DNA of 64,000 bases from Corynebacterium jeikeium (GTDB taxonomy: Bacteria > Actinomycetota > Actinomycetes > Mycobacteriales > Mycobacteriaceae): contig NZ_JFCQ01000021.1 in NCBI RefSeq assembly GCF_000738265.1, positions 35,919 to 99,918 of the forward strand, given 5' to 3'. Positions 45,068 to 55,439 of the stretch are shown here, in pieces (within the stretch, counting starts at the first letter, position 1; the number at the start of each line of letters is the position of its first letter). Under the pieces are notes generated by a model, which made no database searches, was not told where the DNA came from, and saw only the letters and a list, made by a program, of their open reading frames with translations. The translations under genes and the position numbers were made by a program.

Positions 45068-46381
45068 GTGTATGTCTCGAATCTTCGTCTGAGTAATTAC
45101 AGGTCGTGGAAGGAACTCGACCTGCAACTGAAGCCTGGCATCACGATCTTTTCCGGCCCCAACGGCCACGGTAAAACCAATATTGTCGAGGCTCTCGGAT
45201 ATCTGGCCCACCTCAGCTCCCACCGCGTCAACACTGATGCGGCCCTGGTGCGGCGTGGCGCGGATCTAGCCAACGTATCCGCCACCGCTGTCAACAACGG
45301 TCGCGAACTCACTGCTCATCTGGCTATTCGGGCGCGGGGCGCCAACCGTGCGCACATCAATCGGGCAGCCATGAACTCTCCGCGCGAAATCCTTGGCGTG
45401 GTTCGTACAACGTTGTTCTCCCCGGAAGACCTCGCTTTGATCCGGGGTGAACCGGAGCAGCGCCGCCATTTCCTGGATACGATCATGATCGCCCGCTACC
45501 CGCGCCTAGCTGCGGTGAAAGCGGACTACGACAAGGCCCTGCGCCAGCGCAACGCCCTGCTTCGTCAGTCGGCCTTTGCCCTGCGCCTTGTCGTCGGCGC
45601 GCCGAAGGGGGCTAGCCACAACCTCTCGGAGGAAATCAAAACTGATGCCGAGTCGGCCCTTGCCACCCTCGACGTGTGGGATACGCAATTGGCCGCGCTC
45701 GGCGCGCAGATCATGTCAGCCCGTGTGCAGATCGTCCATGATCTGGCTCCTCATTTGCAGCAGACCTACCAGTCGTTGGCTCCGCAGTCGCGTCCGGCGC
45801 ACATGGCTTACACCTCGACCATTGATCCGGAACTGGCTGAGCTGGGCATTTACCTTGGCACCAGCGAACCCGACCAGCCAACGGCAGTGCTCAGCCCCGA
45901 GATCGCTGAGGCCACGCTCTTGCAGGCCTTCGCCGCTAAGCGCTCCCAGGAGGTCGAACGCGGAACTACGCTGCTCGGCCCCCACCGCGATGATCTGAAA
46001 TTGATGCTCGGTCAGCAACCCGCCAAGGGTTATGCCTCCCACGGCGAGTCCTGGTCTTTCGCCCTGTCGCTGCGCCTCGCTGCCTTCTTTATGCAGCGCG
46101 GGGATGGGGTCGAGCCCGTCGTTATCCTCGACGATGTCTTCGCGGAGCTCGATTCTTCACGACGCCACCACCTCATCGACCTCATCTCCAGCGCCGAGCA
46201 AGTCCTCATCACGGCTGCGGTGGATGAAGACATCCCAGAGGCGCTGCGGGATGTGGCGAAGATTTACACTATCGACGAGCTCAAGGCTTCTGCGACCGAC
46301 GACACGGGAGCTACTGAAGTTACTGAAGTTGAGGACGTCGCGGCGCGCAGCGTGAAGGGTGGCGAGAACGATGGCGATTGA
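45068..46381 (+). CDS. recF: DNA replication and repair protein RecF
   Basis: A 437-residue SMC-like ATPase loading RecA at gaps. Walker A is GPNGHGKTNIVEAL (about residues 30-43), the signature is SWSFALSLRLAAFF and Walker B is VVILDDVFAELD. N-terminal YVSNLRLSNYRSW is typical. The C-terminal 40 residues (TDDTGATEVTEVEDVAARS) are acidic and variable. GTG 45068 is the start. It overlaps dciA by 11 bp. Confidence 0.96.
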   Translation: MYVSNLRLSNYRSWKELDLQLKPGITIFSGPNGHGKTNIVEALGYLAHLSSHRVNTDAALVRRGADLANVSATAVNNGRELTAHLAIRARGANRAHINRAAMNSPREILGVVRTTLFSPEDLALIRGEPEQRRHFLDTIMIARYPRLAAVKADYDKALRQRNALLRQSAFALRLVVGAPKGASHNLSEEIKTDAESALATLDVWDTQLAALGAQIMSARVQIVHDLAPHLQQTYQSLAPQSRPAHMAYTSTIDPELAELGIYLGTSEPDQPTAVLSPEIAEATLLQAFAAKRSQEVERGTTLLGPHRDDLKLMLGQQPAKGYASHGESWSFALSLRLAAFFMQRGDGVEPVVILDDVFAELDSSRRHHLIDLISSAEQVLITAAVDEDIPEALRDVAKIYTIDELKASATDDTGATEVTEVEDVAARSVKGGENDGD

Positions 46382-46898
46382 TCCGGTAGCCCAGGCCCTC
46401 GCTGCTATGAAGAAGGCTGGTGGTTCCCCGCAGGCCGAGTTGCCGACGGTGGCGTCACCAAGAAAAAACAAGAAGAAAACACCTGGTAGATCCACCAGAT
46501 ACAAGACACGTTTGGATGGGCGCCTTGACCGCAGCTATCGCGATCCGAAGCGTTTCGGTGCGCTAATCGGACGGGAGATCAAGCGCCAGGGCTGGCAGCA
46601 GCGCGTCAGTGTCGCACGAATCATGAACGCCTGGCCGGAGCTGGTGGGCGACAAGATTGCCGAACACACCCGGCCGGTGCGGTACGAAGAAGAGGCGCAG
46701 ATTCTGGTGGTGGAGTGCGATTCCACTCCGTGGACTACGCAACTGCGGTACATGCAGACCGTGATTCTGCAGGCCATCGCCAAGCGTGCCGGGGAGGACG
46801 TGGTGGCGCAGTTGCGGATCGAGGGACCGAACATCCGGCGGCCGAAGTATGGCAAGCTCCGCGTGAAGGGTCGTGGCCCACGGGATGACTTCGGATAG
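46371..46898 (+). CDS. dciA: DciA-type (DUF721) helicase-loading protein
   Basis: A 175-residue member of DUF721, Rv0004-like. The core is REIKRQGWQQRVSVARIMNAWPELVGDKIAEHTRPVRYEEEAQILVVECDSTPWTTQLRYMQTVILQAIA (residues about 65-135), a KH-like fold. DciA proteins load or activate the replicative helicase DnaB in bacteria without DnaC or DnaI, fitting its place between recF and gyrB. The N-terminus has a basic segment (SPRKNKKKTPGRSTRYKTR). It starts at ATG 46371 inside the recF end. Confidence 0.93.
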   Translation: MAIDPVAQALAAMKKAGGSPQAELPTVASPRKNKKKTPGRSTRYKTRLDGRLDRSYRDPKRFGALIGREIKRQGWQQRVSVARIMNAWPELVGDKIAEHTRPVRYEEEAQILVVECDSTPWTTQLRYMQTVILQAIAKRAGEDVVAQLRIEGPNIRRPKYGKLRVKGRGPRDDFG

Positions 46899-47006
46899 AG
46901 GTTTCCAGCACATGGATCGGTCCAAACGGCCTGTCCAATGGCGCCTTTAAGGCTCCGACGCGGTAGAATGGGGTGGTTATTTAGGCGCGCGAGAAAAGGA
47001 GTTTGA

Positions 47007-49037
<2,031 letters not shown>

Positions 49038-49046
49038 TCAGATGTT

Positions 49047-50048
49047 GTGAGCGATTCGAAACACCAAGCGAAAACCACTCGAACTCCGCAGCGCCGCGAG
49101 CCTACCTTGCTGCCTGTCACCATGGCGGATGGCACCACCTCGCAGGTGCGCCTGTTTCTGCCCGGTACGCCGAAGGTAGGGGAGGAAGGTAGTGACGCCA
49201 CCGCCTCCGGCCACGCCGCAATGCCAGCACACAGCCCAGCGGATGCTGCGTGGGATCGCGCGCGACCGGTGATTGTGGTCTGGCCCGGCTTTGGAATGGG
49301 TGCCCGCTATTATGACCCCATTGCATGGGAGTTGGCCGACCGCGGATATCCGGTGATTACCGGCGAGTTGCGTGGCCAGGGTTCGTCCACGGCGCGAGCC
49401 AGCCGAAAGCACAAGTGGGGTTACCACCATCTGGCTTCTGGGGATTATCCGCGAACGATTCGCGCGGCGAAGGAGGCGCTGGGCGTCAATAGAAATCACC
49501 CTACGTTAATGCTGTGCCATTCGATGGGCGGACAGATCGGCTCGCTATTTCTTGCCCGGCCCGAGGCCGAGGAGCTGGGCATTCGCGGAATGATGGGTGT
49601 GGGTTCCGGCACGCCTTATTACAAAGGCTTTAAGGGGAAGCAGCGCATGCGGCTGCAATGGGGTACTTACCAGATCATGCTGAATATTCTGCTGTTCGGC
49701 TATCAGCCTGCCGGTGCGTTGGATTTGGCGGGGTATGGCCGGCAATCGGGGGTACAACTTCGAGAGTGGTTCCGCTACGGGCAGACGAACCGGCTGCATA
49801 AGCTGCGGGATCAGGACATGGACTACGAAGAGGCGAAGAAGTCCGTGCGTTTGCCGGTGCTGTTTACGCGTTGTGCCAATGATGAGGATTGTCCCTTGGC
49901 TTCGGCGCAGCACTTGGCGGACGAGCTGCCGGTGGCGCAGGTGAAGGTGGAGGAGCTGGATTCGCAGCTAGGCCACAACCGGTGGGCGCGGGAGCCGAAA
50001 CTGGTTTCCGATCGGCTGGAGGAGTTCTGGCGAGAGATCGCCAAGTAG
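49047..50048 (+). CDS. Alpha/beta hydrolase (lysophospholipase-like)
   Basis: A 333-residue serine hydrolase. Nucleophile elbow CHSMGGQIGSLFLARPEA (Ser about 155), oxyanion strand PVIVVWPGFGMGARYYDPIAWELADRGYPVITGELRGQGSS, catalytic Asp probably in PVLFTRCANDEDCP, and His in QLGHNRWAREP. The elbow has H-S-M-G-G as in monoacylglycerol lipases. GTG 49047 lies 9 bp after the gyrB stop, so it rides on the gyrB transcript. A terminator follows at 50076. Substrate unknown. Confidence 0.86.
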   Translation: MSDSKHQAKTTRTPQRREPTLLPVTMADGTTSQVRLFLPGTPKVGEEGSDATASGHAAMPAHSPADAAWDRARPVIVVWPGFGMGARYYDPIAWELADRGYPVITGELRGQGSSTARASRKHKWGYHHLASGDYPRTIRAAKEALGVNRNHPTLMLCHSMGGQIGSLFLARPEAEELGIRGMMGVGSGTPYYKGFKGKQRMRLQWGTYQIMLNILLFGYQPAGALDLAGYGRQSGVQLREWFRYGQTNRLHKLRDQDMDYEEAKKSVRLPVLFTRCANDEDCPLASAQHLADELPVAQVKVEELDSQLGHNRWAREPKLVSDRLEEFWREIAK

Positions 50049-50075
50049 CCAGGGTGGCGGCTAAAGAACGCAAAT

Positions 50076-50110
50076 ACCCGCGCCCCTTCGGGTTGTGAAG
50101 GGGCGCGGGT
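50076..50110. terminator. Bidirectional terminator between hydrolase and surface protein genes
   Basis: ACCCGCGCCCCTTC (50076-50089), loop GGGTTGT, GAAGGGGCGCGGGT (50097-50110): a perfect 14-bp GC-rich stem between convergent genes. Confidence 0.9.
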
Positions 50111-50155
50111 TAGTGCTTAAGCGAACGTTGTCGCTGGTGCCTTGAGAAGCGTGCC

Positions 50156-50839
50156 TTATGCTTCGCGGCGAGCGAACATCATCCAAGCGCCGGCGATCAT
50201 GGAGATCAGAGCCAGGCCAGCCAGGATGGAGATCTCCGGCTTAACGCCGGTGTTAGCCAGCTGAACCTTGCGCTCTGCCGGAGCCTCAGCCTTCGGAGCT
50301 GCGGGCATAGCCTCGCCCTTTGCCTCAGCGGCAGGTGCCTCAGGCATAGCCTCGCCCTTAGCGTCAGCCTTCTCGCCGCCCTTTGCGTCAGCCTTCGGAG
50401 CCTCAGCCTTGGCATCGTCCTTCTTCTTGTCGTCCTTCTTCTCTTCAGACTTAGCCTTATCCTCAGCCTTGTCGCCGGAGTTACCCAGGACTGCACCCAG
50501 AACGCCCAGGGCAGTGATGCCACCTGCAACGCCGGCAGCGATCTTCTTCTGCTTTTCGGTCAGCTCGACTTCCTTCTTGCCCTTGTCCTTGTCCGGTGCC
50601 GGGGTGGTGGTGGACGGTGCCGGGGTGGTGGTGGACGGTGCCGGGGTGGTGGTGGACGGTGCCGGGGTGGTGGTGGACGGTGCCGGGGTGGCGGTGGTCG
50701 GCTGGGTGGCGGTGTCGGTCGGCTGGGTGGCGGTGTCGGTGGTGGAGGTCGGCTCGGCGTTAGCGACCGGGGTCAGCAGGGCTGCGGAAGCCAGAGCGGT
50801 AGCAGCGGCGGTAGCGGTGATCTTCTTAGACAGCTTCAT
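50156..50839 (-). CDS. Sortase-anchored surface protein with LAxTG signal
   Basis: A 227-residue exported protein. Signal peptide KLSKKITATAAATALASAAL...ANAEP; a Thr/Pro region with four TPAPSTT repeats from a 21-bp tandem DNA repeat (about 50600-50690); a helix-like segment KIAAGVAGGITALGVLGAVLG; a Lys/Asp/Ala-rich spacer with KGEAMPEAP/KGEAMPAAP; and a C-terminal sorting signal LANTG (about residue 194), hydrophobic stretch and RREA. LAxTG is a sortase variant known in pilin-type or class E substrates. ATG 50839 has CAGGAGAAAAAC upstream. It lies between gyrB and gyrA on the opposite strand, an insertion into the core order. Confidence 0.87.
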   Translation of the reverse strand: MKLSKKITATAAATALASAALLTPVANAEPTSTTDTATQPTDTATQPTTATPAPSTTTPAPSTTTPAPSTTTPAPSTTTPAPDKDKGKKEVELTEKQKKIAAGVAGGITALGVLGAVLGNSGDKAEDKAKSEEKKDDKKKDDAKAEAPKADAKGGEKADAKGEAMPEAPAAEAKGEAMPAAPKAEAPAERKVQLANTGVKPEISILAGLALISMIAGAWMMFARREA

Positions 50840-51251
50840 GTTTTTCTCCTGTGTTCTCGTGTGTAACCAAATCATTTGGCTTCGAGGTGAAACGTCGGAC
50901 ATCCTTAAGCTAACCTTTGCTATTTGGTTTTTCAGCGTTAGAAATTACAAAAACGCCTTTCCAGGGCATTTATTGGGTACTTATTGATAAATCAAGAGGT
51001 CAAAGCCATTTTTCAGCTGTCCGCAAGATTCACATCAGCCCCAGAGGGATACCCACATATAGGGGTGCAGCCGGTGCGACCTGTGAATTCATGCGAAGAC
51101 AATCCGACCGAGCGGTGCCGAGTTTCGCGTTTCGAATTCCCTTAGAGGGGCGGGAAAGGTGGCGTCCCAAAGCCTTCAAAGCACGGTAAACCCGCAACAA
51201 GGGGGTAGAATGGATAGGTCTGAAGGCTAAACAGAAAGGCTTCTCAAAACA
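50840..51251. promoter_or_regulatory. Divergent region between surface protein gene and gyrA
   Basis: A 412-bp non-coding gap. CCAAATCATTTGG (50867-50879) is a palindrome near the surface protein promoter. CTTAAGCTAACCTTT (50905-50919) resembles half of a DtxR box, weakly. Upstream of gyrA, AAGGTGGCGTCCCAAAGCC and a GTAGAATGG -10-like word precede GTG 51252. No gene is seen. Confidence 0.4.
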
Positions 51252-53765
51252 GTGAGCGACGACAACAACGGTAGCGACAACCTCTTTGATCGGGTTACCC
51301 CCATCGATCTGCAGGAGGAAATGAAGTCCAGCTACATCGATTACGCCATGAGCGTGATCGTCGGACGCGCCCTGCCCGAAGTCCGTGACGGTCTGAAGCC
51401 CGTGCACCGGCGCATCCTCTACGCGATGTTCGACAACGGCTACCGCCCCGAGCGCAGCTACGTGAAGTCCGCCAAGCCCGTCGCCGACACGATGGGTAAC
51501 TACCACCCGCACGGCGACAGCGCGATTTACGACACCCTCGTGCGCCTGGCACAGCCATGGTCGATGCGATACCCGCTGGTCGACGGCCAGGGTAACTTCG
51601 GTTCCCGTGGCAACGACGGCGCGGCCGCCATGCGTTACACCGAGTGCCGCATGACGCCCCTGGCGATGGAGATGGTGCGCGACATCCGCGAAAACACCGT
51701 CGAGTTCCAGCCTAACTATGACGGCAAGACCACCGAGCCGACCGTGCTTCCGTCCCGCGTGCCGAACCTTCTGATGAACGGCTCCGGCGGCATCGCCGTG
51801 GGTATGGCCACGAACATCCCGCCGCACAACCTGAACGAGCTGGCGGCGGCCATCTACTGGCTGCTCGACAACCCGGAGGCCGAAGAGGCCGACGCGTTGG
51901 AAGCCTGCATGGAGCGCGTGAAGGGACCGGACTTCCCGACCGCCGGCCTGATCGTCGGCGACAAGGGTATTCAGGACACCTACCGCACCGGCCGTGGCTC
52001 CATCCGCATGCGTGGCGTGACCAGCATCGAGGAAGAGGGCAACCGCCAGATCATCGTCATCACCGAGCTGCCGTACCAGGTCAACCCGGACAACCTGGTG
52101 GCCTCGATCGCAGAGCAGATCCGCGATGGCAAGATCGCCGGCATCTCCAAGATCGACGACGAATCCTCCGACCGCGTGGGTATGCGCATCGTCATTACCC
52201 TGAAGCGCGACGCTGTGCCGCGCGTGGTGCTGAACAACCTGTACAAGCATTCCCAGCTGCAGACCAGCTTCGGATCCAACATGCTGTCCATCGTCGACGG
52301 CGTGCCGCGCACCCTGCGCCTGGACCAGATGCTGCGCCATTACGTGGACCACCAGATCGACGTAATCGTGCGCCGTACCCAGTACCGCCTGGATGAGGCC
52401 GAGAAGCGCGCCCACATCCTGCGTGGCCTGGTGAAGGCACTGGACATGCTGGATGAGGTCATCGCCCTAATCCGCCGTTCCCCGACGGTGGATGAGGCCC
52501 GCACCGGCCTGATCGACCTGCTGGATGTCGACGAGGTTCAGGCCGACCATATCCTGGCCATGCAGCTGCGCCGCCTGGCCGCCATGGAGCGCCAGAAGAT
52601 CATCGACGAGTTGGCAGAGCTGGAGGAGACCATCGCTGATCTGAAGGCGATCCTGGAATCCCCGCAGCGCCAGCGCGACATAGTCCGCGCCGAGCTGGCA
52701 GAGATCGTGGATAAGTACGGTGACGAGCGCCGTACCCAGATCATCGCCGCTTCCGGCGACGTATCCGAGGAAGACCTGATCGCCCGCGAGAACGTGGTCG
52801 TGACGATCACTTCCACGGGCTACGCGAAGCGCACGAAGGTGGATAGTTACCGCAGCCAGCGCCGTGGCGGCAAGGGCGTGCGCGGCGCCGAGCTGAAGCA
52901 GGACGATGTGGTGCGCCACTTCTTCGTCTGCTCTACGCACGACACCATCATGTTCTTCACCAACTTCGGTCGCGTGTACCGCTTGCGTGCCTTCGAGTTG
53001 CCGGAGGCCACCCGCACGGCCCGTGGCCAGCACGTGGCTAACCTGCTGGAGTTCCAGCCGGGCGAGCAGATCGCACAGGTCATCCAGATCCAGTCTTACG
53101 AGGATGCCCCGTACCTGGTGCTGGCTACCGCGCATGGCCGCGTGAAGAAGTCCCGCCTGACGGATTACGATACGGCCCGTTCCGGTGGCCTGATCGCCAT
53201 CAACCTCAACGAAGGCGACCGCCTGGTCGGTGCGCAGCTCTGCACCGCCGAGGACGACCTGCTGCTGGTCTCCGAGGAGGGTCAGGCCATGCGCTTCACC
53301 GCTGACGATGAAACGCTGCGCCCGATGGGCCGCGCCACCGCTGGTGTGAAGGGCATGCGCTTCCGCGAGGAAGACCAGTTGCTGGCCCTGACGGTCGTGT
53401 CGGAAGGTTCGTCCCTGTTCGTGGCTACCTCTGGTGGTTACGGCAAGCGCACCCCGATGGAGGAGTACCCGACGAAGGGGCGCGGTGGCCTGGGAGTGGT
53501 TGCGTTCAAGTACGACAAGAAGCGTGGCAAGCTGATCGGCGCGCTGACGGTTAACAACGACGACGAGATCCTGGCCATGACCTCCAACGGCGGTGTGATC
53601 CGCACCGAAGTCAGCCAGATCCGAAACAGTGGCCGCGCGACCATGGGCGTGCGTCTGGTGGATCTAGCTAAGGGCAACGAGCTGGTTGCCGTGGACCGCA
53701 ACGTGGAGGAAGAGGCTGAAGAGTCCGCCGAGGCCACCGCGAAGGCAGAGGCAGATTCCAAGTAG
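51252..53765 (+). CDS. gyrA: DNA gyrase subunit A
   Basis: An 837-residue breakage-reunion subunit. The active-site Tyr is residue 129 ([11 protein letters not shown]). The quinolone-resistance region [19 protein letters not shown] has Ser 90 and Asp 94, the susceptible-type residues. The C-terminal beta-pinwheel starts near 510 and contains the GyrA-box QRRGGKG ([17 protein letters not shown]). The tail [19 protein letters not shown] is acidic. GTG 51252 follows AGAAAGGCTTC. It is followed by DUF3566 as in mycobacteria. Confidence 0.98.
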   Translation: MSDDNNGSDNLFDRVTPIDLQEEMKSSYIDYAMSVIVGRALPEVRDGLKPVHRRILYAMFDNGYRPERSYVKSAKPVADTMGNYHPHGDSAIYDTLVRLAQPWSMRYPLVDGQGNFGSRGNDGAAAMRYTECRMTPLAMEMVRDIRENTVEFQPNYDGKTTEPTVLPSRVPNLLMNGSGGIAVGMATNIPPHNLNELAAAIYWLLDNPEAEEADALEACMERVKGPDFPTAGLIVGDKGIQDTYRTGRGSIRMRGVTSIEEEGNRQIIVITELPYQVNPDNLVASIAEQIRDGKIAGISKIDDESSDRVGMRIVITLKRDAVPRVVLNNLYKHSQLQTSFGSNMLSIVDGVPRTLRLDQMLRHYVDHQIDVIVRRTQYRLDEAEKRAHILRGLVKALDMLDEVIALIRRSPTVDEARTGLIDLLDVDEVQADHILAMQLRRLAAMERQKIIDELAELEETIADLKAILESPQRQRDIVRAELAEIVDKYGDERRTQIIAASGDVSEEDLIARENVVVTITSTGYAKRTKVDSYRSQRRGGKGVRGAELKQDDVVRHFFVCSTHDTIMFFTNFGRVYRLRAFELPEATRTARGQHVANLLEFQPGEQIAQVIQIQSYEDAPYLVLATAHGRVKKSRLTDYDTARSGGLIAINLNEGDRLVGAQLCTAEDDLLLVSEEGQAMRFTADDETLRPMGRATAGVKGMRFREEDQLLALTVVSEGSSLFVATSGGYGKRTPMEEYPTKGRGGLGVVAFKYDKKRGKLIGALTVNNDDEILAMTSNGGVIRTEVSQIRNSGRATMGVRLVDLAKGNELVAVDRNVEEEAEESAEATAKAEADSK

Positions 53766-53827
53766 TCCAGGTAGGCCCAGCAGGCGGAACGAGCCGAGTA
53801 AGCCTGTTGGGTAATCCCTAACTCTAA

Positions 53828-53857
53828 GTAGCCTGGCGGTCGATACCGCTAGGCTAC
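53828..53857. terminator. Hairpin after gyrA
   Basis: GTAGCCTGGCGG, loop TCGATA, CCGCTAGGCTAC: a 12-bp stem with one mismatch 63 bp after the gyrA stop. No T-run follows, so it may be a weak terminator or attenuator before DUF3566. Confidence 0.6.
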
Positions 53858-53911
53858 TGTCGTATAAGGCACAAAAAAGCACCGACGAGTACGAACAAGT
53901 ACGGAGATGCG

Positions 53912-54556
53912 ATGACGCACAAAACGCCCCCGCCGACCGGCAAGCCCAATACCGGTAAGAATGGCAATACCAAGAACTCCGGTAACGCCAAGAATGCCGG
54001 TAAGCCCGCGGATAAAGCAGCGACCGAGCAGACTGCCAAGGCTCAGCAGGTCGCTCAGCCTGCACAGCCCGCACAGTCTCAGCCCGCGCAACCCCAGCCG
54101 TCGCAGCCCCAGGCTGACACCGCCGACACCTCCGGCACCGCAAGCAACGCCGCTAACACAGCGAACGCCGCTCAGGACAAGAGCACCACGGACAAGCCCT
54201 CCAAGTCCGGCAACCCGGCCAAGCGAGGCGTACAGCGCACCGTCACGTACATCGAGCCAATCAGTGCCCTCAAGATGGCCCTGATCTTCAATCTGGCGCT
54301 GTTTGCGGTGTGGTTTGTGGCGATGGCGTTGATCTACATCATCCTCGGCGCTGCGGGCACGTGGGATCGCCTGGATTCGCTTGTCGGTGACCTCACGAAC
54401 TCCTCCGGGTTCTCTGCCGGTATGTACTTCGGTGGTGTTGTTGCCTTGGGTCTTTTCGAGGTCGTTCTCTTCACCCTTCTTGCGCCCATTGCCGCGCTGA
54501 TCTACAACGCGTCGTCCAGCATTCTTGGCGGTGTGCGCATCCAGCTGGATCGCTAG
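53912..54556 (+). CDS. DUF3566 transmembrane protein
   Basis: A 214-residue protein equivalent to the gene after gyrA in mycobacteria (Rv0007). Residues 1-110 are low-complexity, with Gly/Asn/Lys repeats (TGKNGNTKNSGNAKNAGKP) then Gln/Pro/Ala-rich repeats ([19 protein letters not shown]). The C-terminal DUF3566 domain has YIEPISALKMALIFNLALFAVWFVAMALIYIIL and FEVVLFTLLAPIAALIYNASSSILGGVRIQL, two membrane helices. The function is unknown; it is coupled in position to gyrase and tRNA genes. Confidence 0.88.
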   Translation: MTHKTPPPTGKPNTGKNGNTKNSGNAKNAGKPADKAATEQTAKAQQVAQPAQPAQSQPAQPQPSQPQADTADTSGTASNAANTANAAQDKSTTDKPSKSGNPAKRGVQRTVTYIEPISALKMALIFNLALFAVWFVAMALIYIILGAAGTWDRLDSLVGDLTNSSGFSAGMYFGGVVALGLFEVVLFTLLAPIAALIYNASSSILGGVRIQLDR

Positions 54557-54660
54557 TCTTTCTAGTATTTCTGACGCCCACTTTCCAACCACAAAAACCG
54601 CATCTAACCAGGCGATTTGGTGATTGGCTGGAATGGTGGGTAATGTTTCTACTCGTTCGA

Positions 54661-54737
54661 GGGCCTATAGCTCAGGCGGTTAGAGCGCTTCGCTGATAAC
54701 GAAGAGGTCGGAGGTTCAAGTCCTCCTAGGCCCACCA
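54661..54737 (+). tRNA. tRNA-Ile (GAT)
   Basis: Cloverleaf: acceptor GGGCCTA/TAGGCCC, D-arm AGCTCAGGCGGTTAGAGCGC, anticodon stem-loop CTTCGCTGATAACGAAG with GAT, T-arm GGAGGTTCAAGTCCTCC, discriminator A and an encoded CCA at 54735-54737. Position after gyrA/DUF3566 is conserved in Corynebacteriales. Confidence 0.98.
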
Positions 54738-54802
54738 TCGAACACTTTTCACTAGAGACTTGAGCGTCTGATATAGTTTCGGAAGCTTGGTTCGATAGTC
54801 AA

Positions 54803-54875
54803 GGGGCATTAGCTCAATTGGTAGAGCATCTGCTTTGCAAGCAGAAGGTCAGGAGTTCGATTCTCCTATGCTCCA
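54803..54875 (+). tRNA. tRNA-Ala (TGC)
   Basis: Acceptor GGGGCAT/ATGCTCC (one G-U), D-arm TAGCTCAATTGGTAGAGCA, anticodon stem-loop CTGCTTTGCAAGCAG with TGC, T-arm AGGAGTTCGATTCTCCT, discriminator A. CCA is not encoded. The accessory patch begins right after it. Confidence 0.98.
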
Positions 54876-54890
54876 CAACTAAAAACGCAG

Positions 54891-54940
54891 GTCAGGGTTT
54901 TGCCGGGAACAGTCCTAGCAAAGCCCTGACTGTTTTGTTT
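54891..54940 (+). terminator. Terminator of the tRNA-Ile/tRNA-Ala operon
   Basis: GTCAGGGTTTTGC (54891-54903) pairs with GCAAAGCCCTGAC with one mismatch, followed by TGTTTTGTTT. Confidence 0.88.
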
Positions 54941-54950
54941 CACACTGGTT

Positions 54951-55240
54951 TTACACGGGGATTCTCTTACGCCGCTTTCTCCGGTCTGATTGAAAGACCC
55001 GATCTCCTGGTGCTTTGTTCTTCGTCAACTCTCGAAGCTCCGGTACGAGAGTGCTCGGAAAAGGTACAGTACGCCGTTTGTGGTTTTCTTGGAGTGCCGT
55101 CCTTGTACTTTCCACCATCGTGTTCATCCGTGCGGTGAATATCGAAGCGGCGAGTATCGAAATCAATGGAATCAATGCGCAAGGCGGTCATTTCGGCCCA
55201 TCGAATGCCCGACGAGCTACGTGAGGATAATCTTTTTGAG
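54951..55240 (-). pseudogene. Tyrosine integrase remnant
   Basis: On the reverse strand two frames give parts of a phage-type integrase catalytic domain: SSSGIRWAEMTALRIDSIDFDTRRFDIHRT (first catalytic Arg, like TGLRWGEM) and then, after a frameshift, NHKRRTVPFPSTLVPELREL with DRVFQSD. The start, the C-terminal HxxR...Y part and the N-terminal domain are missing. It lies 75 bp after tRNA-Ala, the kind of site integrases use, so it marks a decayed integrated element. Confidence 0.82.
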
Positions 55241-55378
55241 GACCTCACCCACGCCAGGGTCATGCTTGACTGGTGATCGCGTCGGTACAATTCTGAACAT
55301 CCGCACTCGGTGTTGGGCTATCTCAGCCCGGGCAGGTATGCGGAGAATTGGAAGAAAAAGCAGCAGGCAGTCGCTTAA
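55211..55378 (+). pseudogene. IS3-family transposase C-terminal remnant
   Basis: Frame starting at GAC 55211 reads DELREDNLFEDLTHARVMLDW, stop, SRRYNSEHPHSVLGYLSPGR and on to QQAVA, stop at 55376-55378. YNSEHPHSVLGYLSP is the C-terminal motif of IS3-type DDE transposases (YNxxRPHSxLGYxSP). An in-frame TGA (55259-55261) shows it is dead. It overlaps the edge of the integrase remnant, suggesting insertion into or next to it. Confidence 0.85.
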
Positions 55379-55439
55379 GCCTACTGAACCTAATTCTCAG
55401 ACCACCCCAGCATGGGTATCAATCCTCGGGTGATAGCGA

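Noticed and set aside
50900..50920. Possible DtxR iron box (AAGGTTAGCTTAAGG) upstream of the surface protein gene
   Set aside because: Only one half-site matches the 19-bp consensus; too weak to call.
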